Shown here piece by piece: positions 46,395 through 54,344 of a stretch of 64,000 nucleotides of DNA. Below the pieces are notes generated by a model. It was given only the letters and a program-made list of their open reading frames with translations. It searched no databases and had not been told where the DNA came from. Position 1 is the stretch's first letter, and each line of letters opens with the position of its first letter. Where the stretch lies: contig JBEPUW010000004.1 in the NCBI GenBank assembly GCA_041691315.1, positions 1 to 64,000 on the forward strand. Direction: 5' to 3'. The position numbers were made by a program, and so were the translations under genes. The stretch comes from Poindextera sp041691315. Lineage in GTDB: Bacteria > Pseudomonadota > Alphaproteobacteria > Caulobacterales > Caulobacteraceae.

Positions 46395-46523
46395 ATGGCC
46401 AAGAACACCAGTTCACGTGGCGGCGACCAACGCGGGGAGTTTCTCTTCGTCGGAACCTGCGCGGCGGTCTTCCTGCTGCTGGCCGCCTGCGCGATCTATG
46501 CGGTGGTCACCTTCGCCATCTGA
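46395..46523 (+). CDS. Small single-pass membrane protein
   Basis: 42 residues from ATG 46395, charged N-terminus (KNTSSRGGDQRGEF) then one membrane helix (FVGTCAAVFLLLAACAIYAVVTFAI). No known family. It lies 37 bases after the cysteine-rich gene and before a hairpin, as expected for a real small gene. Function unknown. Confidence 0.55.
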   Translation: MAKNTSSRGGDQRGEFLFVGTCAAVFLLLAACAIYAVVTFAI

Positions 46524-46534
46524 CCTGACAAGGA

Positions 46535-46567
46535 AAGGGCGCCACAGGGGAAACCCCGGGCGCCCTT
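46535..46567. terminator. Hairpin after the small membrane protein gene
   Basis: Perfect 9-base stem AAGGGCGCC (46535-46543) / GGCGCCCTT (46559-46567) with a 15-base loop, 11 bases after the stop codon. GC-rich stem but no clear T run, so termination is likely rather than certain. Confidence 0.55.
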
Positions 46568-46736
46568 GGTCCTGTTCCCCAACAGGAAGGCTCGTCGCAA
46601 CGGACATCCGGCGGCCGAACCAATAGATAGCTCGCTGCTTTTCAAGCGTTTTCCTCCCTAGCTCAAGGCGGCGCACTGTCGCACCGGGACGCTTCACAGC
46701 TCGCCATGGCGGGATCGACGCCGTTCAAACGAATAA

Positions 46737-46905
46737 CGGTGATGCGTTCTCAGTTCCCCGCCCGGGGCGGGGTTAGGGGTGGGGGTGCGCCGCCGAAGGC
46801 GGTGACGGATGCCCAAGATTTTCCGCCGAACCGGAAGCGCGGTACTGACACCCCGATCCCCAACCCCTTCCCCGCAAGGGGGAAGGGGCTTTGGACAGTT
46901 CGGCG
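46737..46905. repeat. Dispersed CCCC-rich intergenic repeat
   Basis: Two related GC-runs: CCCCGCCCGGGGCGGGG (about 46756) followed by TTAGGGGTGGGGG, and further on ACACCCCGATCCCCAACCCC with CTTCCCCGCAAGGGGGAAGG. They form inverted pieces of the same motif. Such elements are found in many alphaproteobacterial intergenic regions. No gene here although frames are open. Confidence 0.55.
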
Positions 46906-46964
46906 ATTCAAGCAAAGCGGATGATGCTCTATACTGGCCGGGCTTTAGCGATCGAGGGACGATG

Positions 46965-47300
46965 ATGAGTCTGCGGCTCGCCTATGCGATCAAATATGTC
47001 GCCGACATGGACCGGGCGGTCGCCTTCTATCGCGACACTCTGGGTCTAAGTCTGAAGTTCCAGACGCCGGATTGGACTGAGTTCGCCACCGGCGCGACCA
47101 CGCTCGCCTTACATCCCGCGACGCCCGAGCATCTGGCCGGAACCACCGTCGTCGGCTTCCGCGGCGACGACTTCCAGGCCTTTTGCGACGCCAAGACCGC
47201 TGCCGGAGTCACCTTCACCAAGACCCCGCATGAGGAGCATGGCGTGCATCTGACTGAGTTCCTCGACAGCGAGGGCGCGCCGGTCAGCTTCAGCGGCTGA
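46965..47300 (+). CDS. VOC/glyoxalase-family protein
   Basis: 111 residues, one VOC domain of two beta-alpha-beta-beta-beta units (IKYVADMDRAVAFYRDTLGLSLKFQTPDW, VVGFRGDDFQAFCDAKTAAGV, HLTEFLDSEGAPVSF). Metal-ligand positions are H and E in the family; here a Glu (LTEFLD) is visible. Function unknown; may be an antibiotic-resistance or dioxygenase-like domain. The second of two adjacent ATGs (46965) was chosen because it has the better distance to GAGGG. Confidence 0.85.
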   Translation: MSLRLAYAIKYVADMDRAVAFYRDTLGLSLKFQTPDWTEFATGATTLALHPATPEHLAGTTVVGFRGDDFQAFCDAKTAAGVTFTKTPHEEHGVHLTEFLDSEGAPVSFSG

Positions 47301-48075
47301 GCGGGTTCGTCGGTGTCTCGGTGTCCGCGGCGCCGAGGCCCGCCGCCGACAGGATGATCTGCGCCACCGCCTCGTACTGGCCGTGATAGCGGTGGTCGCC
47401 GGGCAGATGCACGCTGGTGATCGCCTGCGGCGGAAAGCGGTCGCAAGCCGCGCGCCGGTCATGCTCGGCGCGGATGCAAATGGCCGGGATCGCGCCAAGG
47501 GTCAGCAGCGCCGGGGCCAGAGGCCGGGCGCCCGGCAGGGTCAGGTCGATCCAGGATAGACCGTCGAACCGCATGTCGGCGCGATCGGCCGGCGAGATCA
47601 GCACCATCAGCCGCACCCGCGCCCGCTCGTCGGGCCCCAACTGCTCGACGATCAGCGGTAGCGAGTCGGCGCCGAAGGAATAACCGACCAGGATCACCTT
47701 CGGCCGCGTCCAGGCCGCGGCGTAGTGTTCGATCACCGCCGCAAGGTCGGCGGCCGCGGCCTCCGGCGCGCGGCGGCGCAGGAAGTAGCGCAGGGCATCC
47801 ACGCCGACCACCGGCTGGCCCGCCGCCGCCAGCTCCGCCGAAAAGCCGCGCGCGGTCGCCGACCAGCCGCTGTCGCCGGAATAGAGCACCACGAAGGTGT
47901 CGCCATCCGCCGCGGCTGGAACCTCGATCAGCGGCAGGTGCGCCAGGCGGGCTTGGCCCGCGTCGGCGGACGCGATCGCCGCCGATATGGCTTGGCCCCG
48001 CGCCGGCGTCTGGCCAAGGACGGCCAGGGCCAGCACAGCGGCGATGAGGCCCGCCTGGACATGAGCGCCCGTCAT
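47290..48075 (-). CDS. AcvB/VirJ-family hydrolase, exported
   Basis: 261 residues, signal peptide near the N-terminus, then an alpha/beta-hydrolase fold: FVVLYSGDSGWSATARGFSAELAA is the VirJ-like start, VGYSFGADSLPLI the nucleophile elbow, and HLPGDHRYHGQYEAVA the C-terminal His region. Members hydrolyse lysyl-phosphatidylglycerol in the periplasm of alphaproteobacteria. ATG 48075 chosen over the upstream TTG. The 3' end overlaps the VOC gene by 11 bases. Confidence 0.87.
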   Translation of the reverse strand: MTGAHVQAGLIAAVLALAVLGQTPARGQAISAAIASADAGQARLAHLPLIEVPAAADGDTFVVLYSGDSGWSATARGFSAELAAAGQPVVGVDALRYFLRRRAPEAAAADLAAVIEHYAAAWTRPKVILVGYSFGADSLPLIVEQLGPDERARVRLMVLISPADRADMRFDGLSWIDLTLPGARPLAPALLTLGAIPAICIRAEHDRRAACDRFPPQAITSVHLPGDHRYHGQYEAVAQIILSAAGLGAADTETPTNPLSR

Positions 48076-48112
48076 TTCCCGCAAGCGCGGTGCGTCAACA
48101 ACGCCGTTGATT

Positions 48113-48240
48113 GGCCACGAAAAACACGAACGTGCCTCCGCGCCAAATCACCAGCGGTTCGACGCGCGCCCTTGGCGCGCATCAAAAGTCTGCAAGCCGC
48201 ATCTTTTCGTGCTTTTCGTCTTTCGTGGTTCATTCTTCAA
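48113..48240. repeat. Palindromic CACGAAA-type intergenic repeat
   Basis: GGCCACGAAAAACACGAACG at the left end faces TTTCGTGCTTTTCGTCTTTC plus GTGG at the right (about 48205-48228). The arms are imperfect inverted repeats of a CACGAAAN unit. This type of dispersed element is found in many bacterial genomes. No gene seen here. Confidence 0.55.
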
Positions 48241-48277
48241 ACCGCCGATCACCTTACCTTCGCGGCGGCCGACGCGG

Positions 48278-48763
48278 CTACCAGTGAATGGCCCGGACTT
48301 CGACCTCGCGGGCGGCGATGCGGGTGGGGCCAGCCTCGGTCCAGATCTCCAGCTTCAGCCGGGCCGTGCCAGGCTGGTCGCCCTGGTCGGCGTTGACATA
48401 GATCACGCCGGCGAACACCCCGAGCGGATCGGGCCTGAGCCGCCTGAGCGGCGTCTCGATGGTCTGACCCCTGACGGCGATGTCGGGCTCGTCGATCGCA
48501 TAGGCGCCGTATCGGTCGCCGCGTTCCTGGCGCACGCCGCCCACCAGATGCGCTGTGGTCGGCTCGATCAGGGTCACCCGGGCGCTCAGGCCCAGGCGCG
48601 TGCGTTGCGGTCGATACTGGATCAGGACATCGATGCCGCCGGTCAGCGAACGGGTTGACGTTACGGAAAGTCGGTTGCGGTCCTGAGTCCGGTACTGCAG
48701 GACAAGCCAGGTCAGCGAGGCAAAACCGCAAAGGGAACCCAATAGAAAAACAACTTGTAACAT
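48278..48763 (-). CDS. Hypothetical single-pass membrane protein
   Basis: 161 residues, N-terminal membrane helix (VVFLLGSLCGFASLTWLVLQY) and a soluble beta-rich C-terminal domain (RLGLSARVTLIEPTTAHLVGG, GVIYVNADQG, LEIWTEAGPTRIAA). No known family that I recognise. An amphipathic AT-rich start region upstream contains the promoter. Function unknown. Confidence 0.7.
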   Translation of the reverse strand: MLQVVFLLGSLCGFASLTWLVLQYRTQDRNRLSVTSTRSLTGGIDVLIQYRPQRTRLGLSARVTLIEPTTAHLVGGVRQERGDRYGAYAIDEPDIAVRGQTIETPLRRLRPDPLGVFAGVIYVNADQGDQPGTARLKLEIWTEAGPTRIAAREVEVRAIHW

Positions 48764-48933
48764 AGACTGTCCTTGTCCGGGTTCAACTGAACCTCAAACG
48801 ACTGGACTGAGTTGTCGCGGGTGTCTTGTGAACAATCAGTTATGTTTGGAAAGACTCAAGGCGCGCGCAGATACGCGGGCGTGCCGCGGCTGGGGCGGCC
48901 GCCGTCAGCGAGGCTTGGATTGACCCGGGTGGA

Positions 48934-49308
48934 TCAGACTTCCGCTTCGGCGCCGCAGTGCGGGCAGGGGGCGCGGCGGTGAAGCACGACCATGAAGGCC
49001 GTCTTGCCGATGGTCCAGGCGCCAGGCGATTTGGACGCGAAGAACGACTTGCCGTCGAACAGCATTGGGATGAGCAGACGGTCGCAAGCTTGGCAGCGCA
49101 CCATGAGCGAGGTGACCAGGGCGACCGGGGCGGCGATGACCAGGCCGATCAGGCTGACCGATCCGACCGCGCCGGTCAGGGCCATCCCCAGGCCGCTGCT
49201 CAGGTAGCAAATCAGATAGAGCAAGGCGAAAACCAGGCTCGCAACAGCGGAGGCCGCCGCTACATAGAGCGCCGGCCCCGCCTTGGTGGCTGCTGTGTGA
49301 TATGTCAT
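48934..49308 (-). CDS. Membrane protein with zinc-ribbon-like cysteines
   Basis: 124 residues from ATG 49308. Two membrane segments (ALYVAAASAVASLVFALLYLICYL and SLIGLVIAAPVALVTSLMV), then a cytoplasmic tail with CQAC (RCQACDRLL) and CPHC (APCPHCGAE), a probable zinc-binding pair. No family name recognised. Stands alone. Confidence 0.7.
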   Translation of the reverse strand: MTYHTAATKAGPALYVAAASAVASLVFALLYLICYLSSGLGMALTGAVGSVSLIGLVIAAPVALVTSLMVRCQACDRLLIPMLFDGKSFFASKSPGAWTIGKTAFMVVLHRRAPCPHCGAEAEV

Positions 49309-49404
49309 CCGCTCGCGCCCGCCCGTTGGCATCTGACCTTACGGACTAGCGCAGTTCGATGCCCATTTCGTTAACACTCGGGCGCGAGCGGGGTTTTAGC
49401 GCGT

Positions 49405-50052
49405 TTACGGCTGGCTGGGCGCCGCCGGCGTGGCGATAACCGGGGCCGGCGGCGGCGTAACGGTCACCGGGGCCGGCGCGGTCATGGCCGAGGGGGGCGC
49501 GAAGTTATGCGTCACCGGGGCGGCGGGTTGCGGCGCGGCGGCCTCGGGAGCGGCGGATTGAGCCGGCCCGGGCCTGACGGCCACCGTTGGCGCGGTCACC
49601 CGGCGTTGCGGCGCCGGGGTAAAGGCGCTGGTATCTTGGCCAGCCGACGAGGCCGCGTTGGCGTCGCGCGCCGTGCGCCGGTGCGCCACTGGCGCAATGA
49701 CCGGACGGGCGTGTTCAGGCCTGACCGCGCGGGTCACGGGTGCGGCCGGCGTCGCCTGGGCGACCTGAGCCGGCCGGGCCGGGAGCGGCGTGGTGGCCGC
49801 GACCCGCGGCGCGGCGGCAGGCGTGGCCTGAGCTTGAACCGGCGCCGGGGTGGCGTGATGTTTCGTGGACTCATAGGCGACGACACCGCCAGCGACGGCC
49901 AGGGCCAGCACCGCGATCGGCGCGGCCGTCATCCACATCGGGCGGCCTTTCGAGCGACGTTCCATACGGCGATAGATTTCTGCGCCGGCGCCGATCGAAC
50001 CGGGTTCGGCGGGGCGCTCGATCTCGTTCGTGGTGAAATCCGTGGTGGTCAT
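49405..50052 (-). CDS. Ala/Pro-rich membrane protein under ECF promoter
   Basis: 215 residues from ATG 50052, with GGAGG 8 bases upstream. Short cytoplasmic N-terminus (EIERPAEPGSIGAGAEIYRRMERRSKG), one membrane helix (MTAAPIAVLALAVAGGVVAYE) and a long Ala/Pro/Val-rich extracytoplasmic tail without domain (about 140 residues). A perfect GGAAC-N16-CGTT sits upstream. Function unknown; probably part of the envelope stress response. Confidence 0.75.
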   Translation of the reverse strand: MTTTDFTTNEIERPAEPGSIGAGAEIYRRMERRSKGRPMWMTAAPIAVLALAVAGGVVAYESTKHHATPAPVQAQATPAAAPRVAATTPLPARPAQVAQATPAAPVTRAVRPEHARPVIAPVAHRRTARDANAASSAGQDTSAFTPAPQRRVTAPTVAVRPGPAQSAAPEAAAPQPAAPVTHNFAPPSAMTAPAPVTVTPPPAPVIATPAAPSQP

Positions 50053-50090
50053 GATGTTCCTCCAACGATGGTTTATTCGTTGCTGATGGA

Positions 50091-50115
50091 AACGGTTAGC
50101 CATGCCCGATGTTCC
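50091..50115 (-). promoter_or_regulatory. ECF (EcfG/SigT-type) promoter
   Basis: On the minus strand GGAAC (-35, complement of 50111-50115) is followed by exactly 16 bases and CGTT (-10, complement of 50091-50094), the consensus of the alphaproteobacterial general-stress sigma factor. The start codon of the Ala/Pro-rich gene is about 38 bases downstream, a proper leader distance. Confidence 0.75.
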
Positions 50116-50304
50116 GGATTATTTGCTCCGATCGCCGTTTCGACCTCTCAGGCGAGGCTCTCTTTCCTCTATGAAATCAATGTTCTGGTCCGTCTCTGCG
50201 GGGGGCCGAATGAACGGCGCCTAAACGGCCGCTTCCGCGCGCCTTCAGCCGGCCTGGCCCATCGTCTGCGGACATCGGGTGGGTCAGAAGAAGGCTTGAG
50301 GCGG

Positions 50305-50637
50305 ATGAGTTTGCATCGATCGACCGGAACGCGCACCGCGGCTTTCGCCGATCCGGACTGGCGCGGCGAGCCGGACGGGCAGGGCGGCGGCGACCGCAGG
50401 CTGCGGCCGCTGTCCAGCCTGGCCGACCAGGAGGCGCGGCTGGGCGACTGGATCCGCGGCGGCGCCTGCTATGGCTGGCTCAACGCCTATCAGGCGCGCC
50501 GCGCGGCCTTCGAGCTGCAGTCGATCCGCGCCCAGCGCGCGCAAGCCCCGCTCGGCGCCGGCTGCCGGTGCGCCATCCAGTCCCGGCTGGACCGCTTGGA
50601 CGAGGTGCTTCGCGACGCGCGGGCGGCGCAAGGCTAG
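50305..50637 (+). CDS. Small hypothetical protein
   Basis: 110 residues, hydrophilic and basic (GGGDRRLRPLSSLADQEARLGDWIRGGACYGWLNAYQARRAAF). The C-terminal half is helical (IQSRLDRLDEVLRDARAAQG) with two cysteines in GAGCRCAIQ. No family recognised. GAGGCGG precedes ATG 50305. Confidence 0.65.
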   Translation: MSLHRSTGTRTAAFADPDWRGEPDGQGGGDRRLRPLSSLADQEARLGDWIRGGACYGWLNAYQARRAAFELQSIRAQRAQAPLGAGCRCAIQSRLDRLDEVLRDARAAQG

Positions 50638-50704
50638 GGGCTTGGCAAGCGCAACGACATAGGCTCAGTCTCGCGCACTGTTCGAAAACCGGAGGCTAAA
50701 TCTT

Positions 50705-51001
50705 TTGCGGACCCTTGCGCTTCTGGCCGCCGTGATCGCCACCCTGGCCTGCGCGGCGTGCGCCGACGGCGGCGGCGCGTTGGTCTCGTCGGCCGCCGCG
50801 CACTTCACCCCCGGCGTGACCACGCGCTTCGACGCCATCAAGGCGCTGGGACCGCCGAGTTCGGTCTATGAGGCGGCCAATGGCGAAAAGACCCTGTCCT
50901 GGGCGCGCGATGGCGGCCTCTTCGCCGGCGACGAGACGCATCAGTATGCGGTGGTGTTCGGGCCCGACGACATGATGCGGCGGGTGGCTTCGGCGCCCTA
51001 G
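50705..51001 (+). CDS. Small exported BamE/OmlA-like protein
   Basis: 98 residues from TTG 50705, which has GGAGG about 10 bases upstream. Signal-peptide-like start (LALLAAVIATLACAACADGG) with two cysteines that do not make a perfect lipobox. The mature part, FTPGVTTRFDAIKALGPPSSVYEAANGEKTLSW, follows the BamE/SmpA-fold logic (GxTTxxDVxxxLGxPxxV). Overlaps the 3' end of the convergent MFS gene by 4 bases. Function unknown; envelope location likely. Confidence 0.65.
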   Translation: MRTLALLAAVIATLACAACADGGGALVSSAAAHFTPGVTTRFDAIKALGPPSSVYEAANGEKTLSWARDGGLFAGDETHQYAVVFGPDDMMRRVASAP

Positions 51002-52317
51002 GGTGTGGGGCCGGGCGCGTGCCTGCGCGTCGCCCAGAAGGCCATCAGCGCCGCGACGAGCGCCAGGCCGGCGGCGACGAAGAAGGGCGCGCCGGCCGCG
51101 AAGGTCTTGCCGTCGGCGCCGGCGGAATGGACATAGACCTCGGCGAACAGGCCCGGCCCGACGATCCCGGCTATGGCGGCCAGGCTGGTGACCGCGCCGT
51201 TGAAGCGGCCCTGTTCGTGCGGGCCGACCGAGCGGCTGCCGATCGCCGACCAGGCCGGATTGGCCACCGCGCCGAAGCACATCAGCGGCACCGCCCACCA
51301 GAAACCCGCGCCGCTGGTCGCCCAGCCGGCCACACCAAGTGCGGCGGTCTGCAGCACCATGCCGCCGACGGCCGTTATTCGCTCGCCGACCCGCTTGACC
51401 ACCAGCGTGACCAGCCCGGCCTGGGCGACGATCACCCCGGCCGCCAGGACCAGCAGATAGAGGCCGATGTGCAGGCCGCTCCATTTGAACCGGTAGGTGG
51501 TGTAGACGGCCGCGAAGCTGAACAGGCCGGTCGAAATCACGTACATCAGGAAGGAGGGCGTCAGTATGCCGATCAGCCGCGGCTGGGCGCGCAACAGGCT
51601 GGCGATCGCCTCGAAGGGGTTGAACTGGCTCAGGCTGAGCTTGGCGCGATGGTCCTTGGGCAGCGATTCCGGCAGGATGAACAGGCCATAGCCCGCATTG
51701 GCCAGGCTGAGGCCCGCGGCGACCCAGAAGGGCGCCCGCACATCGACAAAATCCACCAGAAAGCCGCCGATCGCCGGGCCGATCGCATAGCCCAGCGCAA
51801 AGGCGGCCTGCAGATAGCCGAAGCGTGTGGCGCGCTCCTCCGGGGTCGAGACGTCGGCGACATAGGCATAGGCCGCCGAGGTGCTGCCCGCCGCCGCGCC
51901 GGAGATCAGCCGCCCGACGAACAGCCAGGGGAAGTTCGGCGCCAGGGCCATGATCAGATAGTCGACGCCCAGGCCGAAGTTCGACGCCAGAATGATCGGC
52001 CGGCGCCCGAAGCGGTCCGACAGCGCGCCCTGGATCGGCGAGGAGATGAACTGCATGCCGGCAAACGCGATGGCCAAAAAGCCGATGATCTCGGCGGTCG
52101 AGGTGGCTTGGCCGACGCCCAGCGTCCTGACCAGCTTCGGCAGGGCCGGGAAGATCACCCCGAGCGCGGCCGAATCCAGCAGCACGGTGATCAGGATGAA
52201 GAGCGTGGCCGTCCGCTTGGGCGCGTGGACGCCATCGGGTCCGGGCGCGTTCAACGGCGCCGCGTCGTCGCCGCGTGCCGACCCAGGCGTCTCTTGCGTC
52301 CCGCTCCCCACCGACAT
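50998..52317 (-). CDS. MFS transporter, tetracycline-resistance (TCR/Tet) family
   Basis: 439 residues with 12 predicted membrane segments after a hydrophilic 34-residue N-terminus. GALSDRFGRRPIILAS is the MFS loop 2-3 motif and LVGRLISGAAAGSTSAAYAYVADVS is typical for Tet exporters (key motifs LSDRFGRRP and GRLISGAAAG). It is probably a proton-driven drug or metabolite exporter; actual resistance cannot be predicted from sequence alone. Confidence 0.88.
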   Translation of the reverse strand: MSVGSGTQETPGSARGDDAAPLNAPGPDGVHAPKRTATLFILITVLLDSAALGVIFPALPKLVRTLGVGQATSTAEIIGFLAIAFAGMQFISSPIQGALSDRFGRRPIILASNFGLGVDYLIMALAPNFPWLFVGRLISGAAAGSTSAAYAYVADVSTPEERATRFGYLQAAFALGYAIGPAIGGFLVDFVDVRAPFWVAAGLSLANAGYGLFILPESLPKDHRAKLSLSQFNPFEAIASLLRAQPRLIGILTPSFLMYVISTGLFSFAAVYTTYRFKWSGLHIGLYLLVLAAGVIVAQAGLVTLVVKRVGERITAVGGMVLQTAALGVAGWATSGAGFWWAVPLMCFGAVANPAWSAIGSRSVGPHEQGRFNGAVTSLAAIAGIVGPGLFAEVYVHSAGADGKTFAAGAPFFVAAGLALVAALMAFWATRRHAPGPTP

Positions 52318-52423
52318 GGGTCTAGCCGGAAATTTCCAGCGAGACCATCGGTCAGCCCCACGGCCTCACCAAAGCGTGTGCTCGGCGCGCGCGGGTCGAC
52401 GAAAAGCGCCGCCTCTATCATTC

Positions 52424-52551
52424 CGTCATGGCCCGGCTCGTCCGGGCCACCCATGGTCGCCGGCGGATCAAAGTTCGCACGGCGTCAGCCACCGCTCGCC
52501 ACCGGCGCCGCACGTGTTCATGGGTCGCCCGGACAAGCCGGGCGATGACGG
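52424..52551. repeat. REPIN-like inverted pair
   Basis: Two 33-base palindromic units in inverted orientation: 52424-52456 (CCGTCATGGCCCGG, CCGGGCCACCCATG) and 52519-52551 (reads CATGGGTCGCCCGG, CCGGGCGATGACGG). They match at 30 of 33 positions when inverted, and each unit is itself a hairpin. Related to the pair at 28711-28817. Confidence 0.75.
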
Positions 52552-52572
52552 TTAGGGTTACGACCCGGGTAT

Positions 52573-52980
52573 CTAGGCAAACCTGCGCCATGCGGCCTGG
52601 CGCGAGACACTGAGCGCCTTGCCGATGTCGGCCCAGCTGACCGCGCGATCACGCAGGGCGTCGACTTGATGCTGCACCTGGTCGCCGACCCGCTCGAAGG
52701 TTTTCTCGGCGCTGGCGAGCAGGGCCAGCAGCCGATCGGTCGCCATCTGTTCGGGCTTGGTGAAATCGGGCTTGGCCTCGGGCGCGGCTTCCTTGGCTTC
52801 GGCTTCGGTCTCGGCGCCGACGATCTTTTCGCACAGGCCAACGCAGTCGTTGCAGATGAACACCGCCGGGCCGGCGATCAGCTTCTTCACCTCATGCTGC
52901 GACTTGCCGCAAAAGGAACAGTACATCGTGTGCTTCGCCGTCGCGGGATCGGCTTGCGGGGTCTCGTCGGTCGAGGTCAT
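52573..52980 (-). CDS. ClpX-type zinc finger fused to helix-turn-helix
   Basis: 135 residues. C4 zinc finger of the ClpX N-terminal type with Cys21, Cys24, Cys43 and Cys46 (CSFCGKSQHEVKKLIAGPAVFICNDC). A short linker, a helix (PEQMATDRLLALLASAEKTFERVGDQVQHQVDALRD) and a C-terminal HTH (VSWADIGKALSVSRQAAWRRF) follow. No AAA+ domain, so it is not ClpX. It could bind DNA, or sense Clp substrates or adaptors. Three GTCAA-N7-TTGAC sites lie immediately upstream, which suggests auto-regulation (inference). Confidence 0.85.
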   Translation of the reverse strand: MTSTDETPQADPATAKHTMYCSFCGKSQHEVKKLIAGPAVFICNDCVGLCEKIVGAETEAEAKEAAPEAKPDFTKPEQMATDRLLALLASAEKTFERVGDQVQHQVDALRDRAVSWADIGKALSVSRQAAWRRFA

Positions 52981-52994
52981 GGCGGTCTCGCTGC

Positions 52995-53055
52995 GTCAAT
53001 GTTGAGTTGACAGTCAATACCGCGTTGACGGGCAGGGCGTCAACACCAAATTGAC
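52995..53055. promoter_or_regulatory. Three GTCAA-N7-TTGAC operator-like sites
   Basis: Three 17-base palindromes: 52995-53011 (GTCAATGTTGAGTTGAC), 53013-53029 (GTCAATACCGCGTTGAC) and 53039-53055 (GTCAACACCAAATTGAC). All have the same half-site and 7-base spacing, 15-75 bases before the ClpX-finger/HTH start codon at 52980. Site starts are 18 and 26 bases apart. The protein partner is not known. Confidence 0.75.
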
Positions 53056-53140
53056 GCGATGGCTCACCGGCGAAGCCGCAGAGCCAAGCCGGCGGCGCCG
53101 CTCGCGGCCGCAGACCCGGCAAAACTTCGGGGACCGGACC

Positions 53141-53764
53141 TCAGGGTCGCCGGAAAGACTGCAGGGCGTTGGTGCGCGCAGAGGATGAAGCGAGATCCAG
53201 GATCGAGCGGGCGGCTTGCGACGGGCTGGCCGTCGATGTGTCGATCTCGGTGTCCGCGACGATGCCCCGATGCAAATCGAAATGTCCGGCAACCAGCCCT
53301 GGCGTAGGGTGGAGCGTGCGCGCGGCCTCCCTGCGCAGCAACTCCTCCTTCGGCGCCGTCACCTTCACCAGCAGCGTCGACGTCGCCGCCAGGGCGTTCG
53401 CCCAATCCTTCAGCATTTCCAGGTCGAGGAGCATGTCGTCGACGATGACCTTGACGCCGGCGTCCGCATAGGCGGCCACGGCGCGATGGAAGCCTTCGAG
53501 CAGGGTCCGACCGACAGGCCCGTAGGCGATGCGGCGAACCCCCGCGCCACCGGCGGCTGGCGCGGTGAGCCAATCGTAGCGAAACCCGTCGAGCGCGTGC
53601 TCGCCTCCGCCGCCCCAGGCCTCGGGCATGGCGGCGAACAGACCATCCAACGATTGGATCAGATAGGGCTCGGCGCTCAGCGTCTGAACGGCCTTGGCGA
53701 GGGTCGACTTTCCGGCGCACGACGGCCCGACCAGGAGGATCACGCCTACCTTCGATCCAGCCAT
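53141..53764 (-). CDS. CPT-family (chloramphenicol phosphotransferase-like) kinase
   Basis: 207 residues from ATG 53764. Walker A GPSCAGKST at 13-21, a substrate Asp region (QSLDGLFAAMPEAW), VIVDDMLLD, and LRREAARTLHP for lid Arg residues; the C-terminal EIDTSTASPSQAARSILDL is the CPT end. Members phosphorylate small molecules; this one may or may not act on chloramphenicol. Stands alone. Confidence 0.8.
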   Translation of the reverse strand: MAGSKVGVILLVGPSCAGKSTLAKAVQTLSAEPYLIQSLDGLFAAMPEAWGGGGEHALDGFRYDWLTAPAAGGAGVRRIAYGPVGRTLLEGFHRAVAAYADAGVKVIVDDMLLDLEMLKDWANALAATSTLLVKVTAPKEELLRREAARTLHPTPGLVAGHFDLHRGIVADTEIDTSTASPSQAARSILDLASSSARTNALQSFRRP

Positions 53765-53878
53765 CGGCGATCCCACTGCGACCGCGACCGCAATAGGCCA
53801 GCCGGCGCGGAGATCAACCCGTAAGCGGACGGCTCACCGCTCAAGCGCCACCCTTGGCCGTGGGTCGGCAGGCCCGCT

Positions 53879-54256
53879 CTACGGCCGCAGGTTCCTCGGC
53901 AGGGCCGCGGCCTGGTCCGGGGTCAGCTGGGTCATCTTGCCGACGATGCAGCCGGTGACGAAGCCATGGCCCTGGCCTATCCGCAGGTCCCAGTCGATCG
54001 CCGAGCAGATCGAACTGGTGTGATTGTTGGTGATCAGGTGCGAGGAGGAATCGAGCAGGGCCGGGCAGGACGTGGACATGTCGAGCCGATAGATCCGATG
54101 CGGATCGACGTTGATATAGACGGTGTGGTCGTCGGCGGCCTTCCAGCCATGCCACTGGGTGATGAAAAAACAGCTCTGGCCCTGGGCCAGCGCCGGCGCC
54201 GCCATCCCCAGGATGGAGGCCGCGGCAACGGCTCCGGCGACAATCTGTCTGCGCAT
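53879..54256 (-). CDS. DUF6491 family exported protein
   Basis: 125 residues from ATG 54256. Signal peptide (ending ALAQG), then CFFITQWHGWKAADDHTVYINVDPHRIYRLDM, which is the DUF6491 pattern (CFxxxQWxGWxAxDDxTxY), and an end rich in LTPDQAAALP. Function unknown. Confidence 0.85.
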   Translation of the reverse strand: MRRQIVAGAVAAASILGMAAPALAQGQSCFFITQWHGWKAADDHTVYINVDPHRIYRLDMSTSCPALLDSSSHLITNNHTSSICSAIDWDLRIGQGHGFVTGCIVGKMTQLTPDQAAALPRNLRP

Positions 54257-54344
54257 TTGAACGGATCTCCCAGAATTCAGGCGCGCACGCGCGTTCGACG
54301 ATGATCCCCCGTCCAGCCTGTACGCCCGATGAACGGACTTGAGA

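Noticed and set aside
50998..52317. Claim of tetracycline resistance
   Set aside because: The exporter belongs to the Tet-like MFS group, but chromosomal members often carry other substrates; sequence alone does not support a resistance call.
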